The notes beneath the pieces are model-generated. The model did no database searches and had not been told where the DNA came from. It worked only from the letters and a program-made list of their open reading frames with translations. A stretch of DNA of 9,234 nt from Phycisphaeraceae bacterium (lineage in GTDB: Bacteria; Planctomycetota; Phycisphaerae; Phycisphaerales; Phycisphaeraceae): NCBI GenBank assembly GCA_007119405.1, contig SKPT01000501.1, positions 1-9,234 on the forward strand, in the 5' to 3' direction. How positions within the stretch are numbered: position 1 is the stretch's first letter; every line of letters begins with the position of its first letter. This document shows positions 1 through 6,829 of the stretch, piece by piece. The translations under genes and the position numbers were made by a program.

Positions 1-32
1 CGTGCGATGCGCGGCGTGGGGTGAGCGGGCCG

Positions 33-60
33 CCGCGGGTGAGCCAGGCCCGCGGTTCTT
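33..60 (+). terminator. Probable intrinsic terminator of an upstream gene outside the window
   Basis: CCGCGGG (33-39) pairs perfectly with CCCGCGG (49-55) across a 9-base loop, and the stem is followed at once by TTCTT (56-60). An all-GC 7-bp stem plus a short T-rich tail resembles a rho-independent terminator for + strand transcription, although the tail is short. An overlapping alternative stem, GCGGGCC (25-31) with GGCCCGC (47-53), is also possible. The gene it would serve lies left of the window. It could equally be the first hairpin of the larger structured repeat that begins at 61. Confidence 0.4.
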
Positions 61-152
61 GCGAAGCGGCAAGCCGTGCGAGGCGCGACGGATGCACGGC
101 CCTGCGGGTCAAGCCGTGTGTTTGTCGACAATCGCACGCCTTGCCGCTTCGC
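61..152. repeat. Long imperfect inverted repeat with nested hairpin (REP-like or structured RNA)
   Basis: The arm 61-81 is the reverse complement of 132-152 at 20 of 21 positions; the only mismatch is C74/C139, and two further G-T pairs are possible outward. The 50-base middle contains a second hairpin: CACGGC (95-100) with GCCGTG (113-118), loop of 12. The octamer AAGCCGTG occurs three times in direct orientation, at 71-78, 111-118 and just outside the right arm at 157-164, spaced 40 and 46 bases. There is no coding gene here. It could be a REP/REPIN-like intergenic repeat, a miniature mobile element, or a structured transcript. Copy number elsewhere cannot be seen from this window. Confidence 0.6.
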
Positions 153-296
153 GGTCAAGCCGTGGTACCCTGAGTGTGGCCGATCCTGGTAAAGCCAACC
201 ATTCAAACGTCAATAATCTGCATCCGCGTCAAGCGGCGCGGTCCGGGTGACGATGAGTCTCTGTCGGGGTGGCGCTTGTGTGGCGTGAGCATCGCC

Positions 297-638
297 ATGA
301 CCAGCTACGAAGCAGCATGGTTTCTGGGTCTGACCGGCGGGCACGCGATGCTCGGGTTCGTCGTGGTGGTGATCCTGGGCGAGCGATGGCGACGGCTGGC
401 GCGGGTGGCGATCGCCTTCGGGGCGAGCGCGGCCGCGAACGCGCTGCTGACGGTGGGCTTGACGCTTGCCCTGTTGATCCAGATCGGATCCGGGCAGGTT
501 CCGCTGGTGCTTTACGCGATGTTTCTGGTCGCGTTCTTCACCGTCGTGTTCAACGTGGTCGGCCTGATGGGGACGCTGCTTGGCGCCGTGCTGGGGTGCC
601 TGATTCCCGGGTCGCGACCAGCGCTGCACGGCGGGTAG
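297..638 (+). CDS. Small hypothetical membrane protein (113 aa), unrecognised
   Basis: I do not recognise the family. The chosen ATG at 297 gives 113 residues and removes an unconvincing 41-residue extension whose translation looks non-coding; a GTG at 285 is an alternative start. No strong Shine-Dalgarno sequence is visible before either, so the start is uncertain. Hydrophobic segments lie at about residues 7-27, 36-61 and 68-103, the last long enough for two crossings. A basic stretch around residues 29-36 (ERWRRLAR) separates the first two and probably faces the cytoplasm. Codons have strong G/C third positions, and the protein ends at TAG (636-638). It stands alone: 529 bases separate it from the next gene. 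The hydrophobic pattern and codon bias argue for a real inner-membrane protein; function is unknown. Confidence 0.6.
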   Translation: MTSYEAAWFLGLTGGHAMLGFVVVVILGERWRRLARVAIAFGASAAANALLTVGLTLALLIQIGSGQVPLVLYAMFLVAFFTVVFNVVGLMGTLLGAVLGCLIPGSRPALHGG

Positions 639-698
639 AGCCAAGCGGAGCCCGAGCCGGGGCGAGACCGGTGGGCGTCGCTTTGGGCGGCGCAGAAA

Positions 699-852
699 AA
701 AGCCGCCAGTTCTTGACAAGCCGGGCTTTGCCTCGAAGTGGGCACTTTGAGACCGGAGCGTTTTTGGCTCCTTTCACCTGGCCTGCCGGGCTTTGTAAGT
801 GGGTGGTCAGCGTGTACTGCTGGGTCCCACTCGACCCGGTACTGGCGGCTTT
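699..852. repeat. 12-base perfect inverted repeat bounding a structured 154-base segment
   Basis: AAAGCCGCCAGT (699-710) is the exact reverse complement of ACTGGCGGCTTT (841-852). The GCCGCC inside the left arm (702-707) can alternatively pair with GGCGGC (686-691) across a 10-base A-rich loop, so two pairings compete for the same bases. Between the arms are two copies of CCGGGCTTTG, a short GGAGC/GCTCC hairpin around 755-772, and the GGGTC/GACCC hairpin. No clear target-site duplication flanks the arms, so a miniature transposon is possible but not shown. Read on the minus strand, the segment ends in GGCGGC followed by six T (701-696), which is somewhat terminator-like. Confidence 0.4.
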
Positions 853-1154
853 GCCATCCCCGTCACTTGATTATTTGCCCGCGCAAGCTCAAGGCAAGCG
901 CCGCCGTCAGGTATTTCACGGGCGTGGCGATGCGTGTGGCAGCCGAGGCACGACGTGATCGCGCATCGGCCCGGCCGGGCGCCCGGGTGCTGACGCTCGG
1001 GCCGCTGCCCCTGGGCCGTTGACACCCGTGGCCCGATGGACGAGACTCCCCGCCGGGCTTCGTCGGGTTCCGCCCGTCGGCGGTCGATCACGTCAGCGCG
1101 GCGGCGAAGGGAAGGGATCATGGGCAGCGCGCGGGCGCGGTGACGGGGCGGGGC

Positions 1155-1160
1155 AGGAGG
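1155..1160 (+). promoter_or_regulatory. Ribosome binding site fixing a TTG start
   Basis: A perfect AGGAGG lies 7 bases before the TTG at 1168. It decides the start of the DUF6785-like gene: no ATG or GTG in the right frame is better placed, and an in-frame TGA at 1141-1143 excludes starts further upstream. Confidence 0.8.
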
Positions 1161-1167
1161 CACGGGT

Positions 1168-3594
1168 TTGAGCTTTCGGGCCGTCATCATCGGTCTGGCG
1201 ATCGGCCTGACGGTCGCGAGCGTCGCCTACTTCAACGACTGGGTGCTGCACCAGACCCACATCGTCGCCAGCTATCTGCCCATCTCGGTGTTCGGGTCGG
1301 CGATGGTGCTGCTGCTGGGCAACGTTGCGCTGGCGAGCGTGCGTCCGGCGTGGGCGTTTCGGCCGGCGGAGCTGGCGGTGGTCATCGCCGTGGCGCTGGC
1401 GGCGTGCCCCTGGCCGGCCAGCGGGTTCGGGCGCTACTTTCCGGTGGTCGCGGGGATGCCCAACTACTGGCACGTCAACGAGCCGCACTGGCAGAGCGCG
1501 GAGGTCATGTCCTACGTGCCCGGCGGCTCGGGGCGCGTCGCGCTGGGCCACGTCCAGGATTGGCCGGCGCTGCTGGCGATCGTCCCCCGCGGCCGCGACA
1601 GCGACGAGCCGACGCTCGGCCGCCAGCTCTGGCGGCACGGCGAGGAGCCCGGGCAGCGCGCCTGGGACGACGCGATCAGCGCCCGTCGCCCCATCGCCGA
1701 TCTGCAGCACGAGCTGCTACGCGCCATCAACCGTGCACTGGAGAGCGAAGGTTTCTACCACGACGCCCTTGTGCCGGAGTCGCCGCCGCCTGATCTGGCG
1801 CCCTGGCTGGAGCGGCGAGGCCGGCGGGCGCTCGAGCCGCACGAGCAGACGCACCTGCATCGGGCCCTGCTCGTGGCCGGCAGTGACGGCGCGGTGCTGG
1901 CGGCGCCGCGCGGCTGGGGGGTGCTGGTGGCGGGCGGGCGCATCGAGGGTGAGCGCTACATGGCCCTGGTCCAGGGCGACGCCGAGACCTCGATGTTCTC
2001 GCCCGAGCATGTGGATTGGGGGCAATGGGCGCCCGTGGCGCTGCTGTGGGGCGGCACGGCGCTGATGATCGGCCTGGCAGCGCTGTGCCTGGCGCTGATC
2101 GTGCATCCGCAATGGTCCCGCCGGGAGCTGCTGGCCTACCCGATCTCGCGCTTCGTCGAGCTGGTGACCACGCGCTCGCCGGGGGCGCGCCTGCCCGACG
2201 TGATGCGCACGCGGCTGTTCTGGTACGCGTTCGCGGCCGTGGCGACGCTGCACGTGCTGCACGGCAGCGCGGCGTGGATCGACCGCCTGCCGACGTTCTT
2301 TCCGCTGAACTTCGACTTCTCCGCGCTGCGGCAGCTCTTTCCCAACGCCAGCCGGGCCGGGCTGTCCTACGGCTACTTCGAGCCGCGGCTGTACCTGACG
2401 GTGGTGGCGTTCGCGTTCTTCATCCCCGGCGCGGTGTCGTTCAGCCTGGGCATCTCGCACCTGCTGTACATCGCGGTCAGCGCGGCGTTCATCCGCCACG
2501 GCGTGTCGTTTCCGTACAACAAGGGCGAGCCCAACCCGGCGAACTTCCTGCGCATGGGCGCGTTCATCGCGATGGCGCTGGCGATCTTCTACAACGGCCG
2601 GCGCTACTACACCAACGTCATGGCCAACGCCCTGGGCCTGCGCCGCGCGGCGGAGACGCCGGCGTACGCGCCGTGGGCGGCGCGCCTGTTCGTGGTCTTT
2701 GCCCTCGCGGCGGTGGGGCTGCTGGCCAGCGCGGGGCTGGACTGGCCGCTGGCGGTGATGTTCATCCTCATCGCGCTGCTGATCCATCTCGTGCTCAGCC
2801 GCATCCTCTGCGAGACGGGCGCGTTCGGGCTCTCCTCGCCGTTTCTGCCCGTGGCGGTGATGCTGGGGCTGCTGGGCTTCGAGGCGATGGGCCCGACGGG
2901 CCTGCTGCTGGTGGCGCTGGCGAGCTGGATCATCATCCCCGATCCGCGGGAGATCATGATGCCCTACATCAACACCGCGCTGGACCTGGGCGAGCGCTTC
3001 CGCCTGCGCCTGCCGCGCCTGACCGGGCCGCTGGCGCTGATGACGGTGCTCTCGCTCGTGGCGAGCATCGTCGCCGGCGTGGCGGTGCTGCATCGCTACG
3101 GGACGCTCTCCTTTCCGGGCTACCTGTCCGAGGGCACGGCGAAGGTGTCGTTCAACCTGCTGGCCCGGGAGCACGGGGCGGCGCAGTCGCGCCAGAGCCT
3201 GGCCGACGCCGCGGCGGCGACGGGCCTGGACAAGCTGGCGCTGGTCAACCCCGACGCCGGGGCGTACCTGTGGCTGCTCGCCGGGCTGGGCCTGGTCATC
3301 GCCACCGCCGCCGTGCGCCTGCGCTTTCCCAACTCGCCGCTGCACCCGGTGACGTTCCTCGTCTGGGGCATCTGGTTCATCGCCCAGTTCGCGTTCTCGT
3401 TCCTCATCGGGTGGATGCTGCGCTCGGCGGTGGTGTACCTGGGTGGGGCGCAGGCGTTTCATCGGGTCCGGCCGTGCATGCTCGGCATCATCGCCGCCGA
3501 GCTGCTGCTGGGGCTTTTCTGGGTGCTTTTCGGTGCGGCGTACTACATGGTGACGGGGCAGATGCCGTCGCGCTACGCCATCTCGCCGGGCTGA
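1168..3594 (+). CDS. Polytopic membrane protein of the DUF6785/DUF6784 type (808 aa)
   Basis: The protein has a hydrophobic N-terminus (segments near residues 5-23, 34-57, 66-83), then a long hydrophilic region (about 85-285), then about ten further membrane segments between residue 290 and the C-terminus (for example 290-312, 350-370, 409-442, 507-545, 561-594, 621-645, 700-718, 729-760, 771-797). The hydrophilic region is probably extracytoplasmic. The C-terminal part, with FLIGWMLRSAVVYLGG and a following conserved-looking RP..LG...AE helix, matches what I recall of DUF6784, and the body matches DUF6785; both are families of unknown function frequent in Planctomycetes. The overall shape suggests a transporter or membrane-bound enzyme, which is inference. 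Translation starts at TTG behind a perfect AGGAGG. A 216-base gap separates it from the glycan genes downstream, so a shared transcript is possible but not shown. The gene is certain; the family name is from memory. Confidence 0.85.
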   Translation: MSFRAVIIGLAIGLTVASVAYFNDWVLHQTHIVASYLPISVFGSAMVLLLGNVALASVRPAWAFRPAELAVVIAVALAACPWPASGFGRYFPVVAGMPNYWHVNEPHWQSAEVMSYVPGGSGRVALGHVQDWPALLAIVPRGRDSDEPTLGRQLWRHGEEPGQRAWDDAISARRPIADLQHELLRAINRALESEGFYHDALVPESPPPDLAPWLERRGRRALEPHEQTHLHRALLVAGSDGAVLAAPRGWGVLVAGGRIEGERYMALVQGDAETSMFSPEHVDWGQWAPVALLWGGTALMIGLAALCLALIVHPQWSRRELLAYPISRFVELVTTRSPGARLPDVMRTRLFWYAFAAVATLHVLHGSAAWIDRLPTFFPLNFDFSALRQLFPNASRAGLSYGYFEPRLYLTVVAFAFFIPGAVSFSLGISHLLYIAVSAAFIRHGVSFPYNKGEPNPANFLRMGAFIAMALAIFYNGRRYYTNVMANALGLRRAAETPAYAPWAARLFVVFALAAVGLLASAGLDWPLAVMFILIALLIHLVLSRILCETGAFGLSSPFLPVAVMLGLLGFEAMGPTGLLLVALASWIIIPDPREIMMPYINTALDLGERFRLRLPRLTGPLALMTVLSLVASIVAGVAVLHRYGTLSFPGYLSEGTAKVSFNLLAREHGAAQSRQSLADAAAATGLDKLALVNPDAGAYLWLLAGLGLVIATAAVRLRFPNSPLHPVTFLVWGIWFIAQFAFSFLIGWMLRSAVVYLGGAQAFHRVRPCMLGIIAAELLLGLFWVLFGAAYYMVTGQMPSRYAISPG

Positions 3595-3810
3595 GGCGCC
3601 TCGCGTTGGCGGCATTCGCGGCGATGCCAGGGAGATAACCGGCCGGGAACGCCGGCAGCGCCTCGGCGGTTGCGACTGAGCCCGGCCCGGGGCCTTCCTG
3701 ATTTCCATTTCCGCGGGGTCAACTCACAAGACAGCCTCATCAGCCAGGTCTACCCTCAAGTGCGTGAACGCCGTGGTCAGGGAGGACCGCGGCTGGGAGT
3801 GGAGAGGCTC
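3595..3810. other. Intergenic gap with weak hairpins and a weak promoter candidate
   Basis: Directly after the DUF6785-like gene there are only short hairpins: GGCAT (3611-3615) with ATGCC (3624-3628), and GCCGG (3642-3646) with CCGGC (3652-3656). Neither has a T tract, so I do not call a terminator. A weak sigma70-like pair, AAGACA (3728-3733) and TACCCT (3751-3756), has an ideal 17-base spacer and would give a leader of about 48 bases for the SDR-acyltransferase gene. An in-frame ATG at 3670 exists, but the translation from 3670 to 3810 shows no fold-like features. Confidence 0.3.
3801..3804 (+). promoter_or_regulatory. Ribosome binding site favouring the ATG at 3811
   Basis: GGAG at 3801-3804 (within GGAGAGG) sits 6 bases before ATG 3811. 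The first SDR beta strand and the nucleotide-binding motif follow within 13 residues of this ATG, as is usual for the family, so it is preferred over ATG 3670. Confidence 0.65.
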
Positions 3811-5658
3811 ATGGTGGCGGATGAATCGACGGCAAGTCTCGTGACCGGTGCGACCGGCTTTACGGGCGGCGCGCTGGCGCTGGCGCTGCGTCGCCGCGGC
3901 GAGCGGGTGCGGGCGCTGGTGCGGGACCCGGGCCGGGCCGGGCATCTCGAGCAGGCCGGCGTCGAGCTTGTTCATGGCGACGTGTTTGATGCGTCCGCGG
4001 TGGATCGGGCCACGCGTGGGTGCAGCCACGTGTACCACCTGGCCGCGGTCTATCGCACGGCCGTGCCGCAGCCGCAGCTCTATCACGACGTGCACGTTCG
4101 TGGCACCGAGCACGTGCTGGCCGCGGCGCGGCGGTGGGCGGTGCAGCGTGTGGTGCATTGCAGCACGGCGGGCGTGCATGGGCACGTCAGCGAGGCGCCG
4201 GCGGACGAGAACGCGCCCTACAACCCCGGCGACGTGTACCAGCGCACCAAGCTCGCGGGCGAGCGCGTGGCGCAGGAGGCGATCCGCCAGGGCCAGCCGG
4301 TGAGCATCGTGCGCCCGGCGGGGATCTATGGCCCGGGCGATCTGCGCTTCCTCAAGCTCTTCCGCACGATCGCCAACGGCACGTTCCGCATGTTCGGCTC
4401 CGGCGAGACGAGGTATCACCTGACTTACATCGACGACCTGATCGACGGCTTCGTGCTCTGCGCCCACCACGACGCGGCGCGCGGCGAGATTTTCCTCGTC
4501 TGCGGCGACGAGTACGTGACGCTCAACGACCTGGTGTCGCGCATCGCGGCGACGCTGGGCGTCAAGGCGCCGCGGCGCCACCTGCCCGTGGCGCCGCTGC
4601 TGGCGGCCGGCTGGCTGTGCGAGCATGCCTGCCTGCCGCTGGGCATCGCACCGCCGCTTTACATGCGCCGCTGCGAGTTCTTCATCAAGTCGCGGGCGTT
4701 CAGCAACGGCAGGATACGCCAGCGGCTGGGCTACGAGCCGAACTGGTCGCTGGATGCCGGGCTGGCGGCGACGGCCCGGTGGTACGTGGACCAGGGCCAT
4801 CTGGCGGCGCCGCGACGCAGGCTCGCCTCGGGCTGGCGCCCGGCGGCCGCGGACGGCGGTGAGGCGGGCGACGGGCGGACGCAGGTGCGCCGCGTCATGG
4901 GCGATGGTGCGCTGTCGCCGCTGGACAAGTACATGTGGCTGACGATCGGGCGACGCAGCCTGCTGGGCCTGCTGCGCTACGAGCTGCTGACGGGCATCGC
5001 CCAGGCCTGGCCCGGCGCGGCCGGGTACCTGCTGCGGCGCAGGCTTTACCGCCGGTTGTGGGGCCGGTGCGGCCGGGGCGTGACCATCGGCCGCAACGTC
5101 GTGATCCGCCAGCCGCACCGCATCTTCATCGGCGACAACGTCATCATCGACGACAACGTCGTGCTCGACGCCAAGGGTGACGGCGACCAGGCCATCGTCA
5201 TCGGCGACGACAGCATCATCGGCCGCAACACCATCGTCAGTTGCAAGGGTGGGACGATCCGCCTCGGCCGGCGCGTCAACATCTCGTGCAACTGCACGCT
5301 GATCTCCGAGACGCAGATGGTGCTCGAGGATCGCGTGCTCGTGGCCGGGCATTGCTACCTGATCGCCGGCGGCAACCATGGGCTGGACCGCGTCGATGTG
5401 CCGATCGTGGAGAACCCGATGACGCAGAAGGGGGGCGTGGTCGTGGAGCAGAACAGTTGGCTCGGAGCGCAGGCCACGGTGCTGGACGGCGTGCGCGTCG
5501 GTCGCGACGCCGTGGTCGCCGCCGGGGCCGTGGTCACCCGCGGTGTCGAGGCGTACGCGGTGGTCGCAGGCGTGCCGGCGCGCCTGGTTCGACGGCGCGG
5601 CGACGACGGGGCGGGCGTGCGCGCCGTCGCAGAGCAGGAGGACGCGGCCCATGGCTGA
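3811..5658 (+). CDS. SDR epimerase/dehydratase fused to a left-handed beta-helix acyltransferase (615 aa)
   Basis: Domain 1 (about residues 9-330) is an extended short-chain dehydrogenase: the NAD(P)-binding motif GATGFTGG is at residues 13-20, a Ser/Thr pair at 118-119, and the catalytic YxxxK at Y143-K147. It resembles NAD-dependent sugar epimerases and HpnA/dihydroflavonol-reductase-like enzymes, and it runs to the typical C-terminal WY.. end near 324. A polar linker of roughly 37 residues follows. Domain 2 (about 368-605) begins with an amphipathic helical part, then repeated hexapeptides (IGDNVIIDDN near 440) forming a beta-helix, with a likely catalytic His at 523 in GGNHG. It is closest to sugar O-acetyltransferases of polysaccharide loci (WcaF-like class). 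Likely role: oxidoreduction or epimerisation plus acylation of a sugar or sugar-lipid; substrate unknown. Frame is unbroken across the junction. It is the first gene of the glycan run and overlaps the next by 8 bases. Confidence 0.9.
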   Translation: MVADESTASLVTGATGFTGGALALALRRRGERVRALVRDPGRAGHLEQAGVELVHGDVFDASAVDRATRGCSHVYHLAAVYRTAVPQPQLYHDVHVRGTEHVLAAARRWAVQRVVHCSTAGVHGHVSEAPADENAPYNPGDVYQRTKLAGERVAQEAIRQGQPVSIVRPAGIYGPGDLRFLKLFRTIANGTFRMFGSGETRYHLTYIDDLIDGFVLCAHHDAARGEIFLVCGDEYVTLNDLVSRIAATLGVKAPRRHLPVAPLLAAGWLCEHACLPLGIAPPLYMRRCEFFIKSRAFSNGRIRQRLGYEPNWSLDAGLAATARWYVDQGHLAAPRRRLASGWRPAAADGGEAGDGRTQVRRVMGDGALSPLDKYMWLTIGRRSLLGLLRYELLTGIAQAWPGAAGYLLRRRLYRRLWGRCGRGVTIGRNVVIRQPHRIFIGDNVIIDDNVVLDAKGDGDQAIVIGDDSIIGRNTIVSCKGGTIRLGRRVNISCNCTLISETQMVLEDRVLVAGHCYLIAGGNHGLDRVDVPIVENPMTQKGGVVVEQNSWLGAQATVLDGVRVGRDAVVAAGAVVTRGVEAYAVVAGVPARLVRRRGDDGAGVRAVAEQEDAAHG

Positions 5659-6829
5659 TGCCTGGTCCAGCTCATTCCGCGACACGGTGCGCGTGTTCGT
5701 GATGGCGGACCACCTCGGCTACGCCCACGGCTGGACGCATGGCGGGACGACGTACTTCCTCAACGTCCTGCCGGCGCTGCAGGACGCCGGCTACGCGCTG
5801 AAGGTGGTGTTTCTGGGCCCGTGGCATCGCGCGGTGCGGCGGCTGACGGAAGCGGGCGTGGAGGTGCAGTTCCTCGGGCTTGGCAAGTGGGATCCGCGCG
5901 CGGCGGTGGCGTTCGAGCGCCAGCTCGACGAGCATCAGCCACATGTCGTGCACCTGCACAGTTTCCGCTCGCACCTGTTCGGCCGCTTGGCCGCGCATCG
6001 CCGGGGCATTGCCAGCGTGGTGCACGTGCATGACCAGAACGCGATGCCGCGGCCGGTGCGGGCGGCGCAGCGCCTGCTCGGGCCCGGCACGGCGGCGCTG
6101 GTGGGGGTCAGCGAGACGGTGACGCGCTTCGCCAGCCGCGAGTACGCCGTGGCGCCCGATCGCTGCCACACGGTGGTGCACGGCCTGGACCTGTCGCGCT
6201 TCATGCACGTTTCGGCGCAGGCCGCGGCCGCGGCGCGGCATGAGCTGGGCACGCCGGCCGAGGCCCCGCTGATCGCCATGGTGGGCAGGGTGATCCCGGG
6301 CAAGGGGCAGGATCAGCTCATCCGCGCGATGCCGACGGTGCTGCGCCACATGCCCGAGGCGCGGGTGTGGATCATCGGCGACGGCGATGCGCGGCCGGGG
6401 CATGAGGCGCTGGCACGCGAGCTGGGCGTGGATCAGGCTGTGCAGTGGCTGGGCCAGCGCGACGACGTGGCTCCGCTGCTCGCCGCCGCCCACCTCGCCG
6501 TCGTGCCGTCGATGTGCGAGGAAGGTTTCGGCTTCGTCGCCCTGGAGGCGATGGCCTGCGGCAAGCCGGTGATCGCCTACGACAGCGGCGCCCTGGCCAG
6601 CCTGGTCGACGACGGGCGCACCGGCAGGCTCGTGCCGCGTGGCGACGTGGACGGCCTTGCGCAGGCGATCGTCGACGCGCTGCATCGGCCGCTCTGGCAG
6701 GCCGTCGCCGGCCGCCGCGCCCGCGAGCACGCCAAGCGCTTCACCTTGCAGCGCCACGTCGCGGCGATGGGCCAGGTCTACCGCCAGGCGATGCGGCTGC
6801 ACAGCCCGGCCATGGGGGTGGGGACATGA
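5651..6829 (+). CDS. GT4-family (group 1) glycosyltransferase (392 aa)
   Basis: This is a GT-B fold retaining glycosyltransferase that would transfer a sugar from a nucleotide-activated donor at the cytoplasmic membrane face. The N-terminal acceptor domain shows the usual glycine-containing loop (HGGTTYFLNVLPAL) and a VVHLHSFRSHLFGRLA segment. The C-terminal donor domain starts at the GRVIPGKGQDQLIRAM motif (from residue 212) and carries the EX7E signature, E291 and E299 in EEGFGFVALEA, followed by the ACGKPVIAYDSGA loop. Length is normal for the family. The ATG at 5651 is chosen because AGGAGG (5636-5641) lies 9 bases before it; it overlaps the upstream stop by 8 bases, indicating translational coupling. 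Donor and acceptor cannot be told from sequence. No membrane span is evident. Confidence 0.93.
   Translation: MADAWSSSFRDTVRVFVMADHLGYAHGWTHGGTTYFLNVLPALQDAGYALKVVFLGPWHRAVRRLTEAGVEVQFLGLGKWDPRAAVAFERQLDEHQPHVVHLHSFRSHLFGRLAAHRRGIASVVHVHDQNAMPRPVRAAQRLLGPGTAALVGVSETVTRFASREYAVAPDRCHTVVHGLDLSRFMHVSAQAAAAARHELGTPAEAPLIAMVGRVIPGKGQDQLIRAMPTVLRHMPEARVWIIGDGDARPGHEALARELGVDQAVQWLGQRDDVAPLLAAAHLAVVPSMCEEGFGFVALEAMACGKPVIAYDSGALASLVDDGRTGRLVPRGDVDGLAQAIVDALHRPLWQAVAGRRAREHAKRFTLQRHVAAMGQVYRQAMRLHSPAMGVGT

Larger units (their letters stand above)
639..1167. other. 529-base intergenic stretch with inverted repeats, no supported gene
   Basis: Open frames here lack ribosome binding sites, do not resemble a known family, and occur on both strands as expected at this GC content. 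The left part (about 696-855) is locally less GC-rich and carries the 12-base inverted repeat described separately, plus a repeated CCGGGCTTTG (721-730 and 786-795). GGGTC (822-826) pairs with GACCC (833-837), and is flanked by GTAC at 814-817 and 839-842. The right part (960-1150) is very GC-rich with a 12-base palindrome at 969-980. It ends in a purine-rich leader with the strong ribosome binding site of the next gene. No convincing promoter could be picked out. Confidence 0.6.

Noticed and set aside
2..250. 82-codon frame at the left edge
   Set aside because: It runs through the terminator-like hairpin and the inverted repeat; the translation is Arg/Ala/Gly-rich without features.
269..958. 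+ strand frame of 229 codons running from the small membrane gene into the gap
   Set aside because: The first half overlaps the better small membrane gene in another frame; the second half has no ribosome binding site or recognisable family.
1036..1143. 35-codon Arg-rich frame before the DUF6785-like gene
   Set aside because: No ribosome binding site precedes ATG 1036. Only the short 1120-1143 part has a plausible one, and it is listed as a low-interest finding.
2016..3638. Second + frame of 540 codons inside the DUF6785-like gene
   Set aside because: The translation is Gly/Ala/Arg-rich without helices, while the other frame gives well-formed membrane segments.
3684..3694. Palindrome GGCCCGGGGCC as a terminator
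   Set aside because: There is no room for a loop and no T tract, and such palindromes are expected in DNA this GC-rich. The 969-980 palindrome was discounted for the same reason.
1717..3708. Minus-strand frame of 663 codons opposite the DUF6785-like gene
   Set aside because: It mirrors a clear coding gene; the translation is Arg/His/Gln-rich with no fold or motif, a usual antisense shadow at high GC.
3724..5685. Minus-strand frame of 653 codons opposite the SDR-acyltransferase gene
   Set aside because: The + strand frame carries intact enzyme motifs; the antisense translation is low-complexity, without a ribosome binding site or family resemblance.
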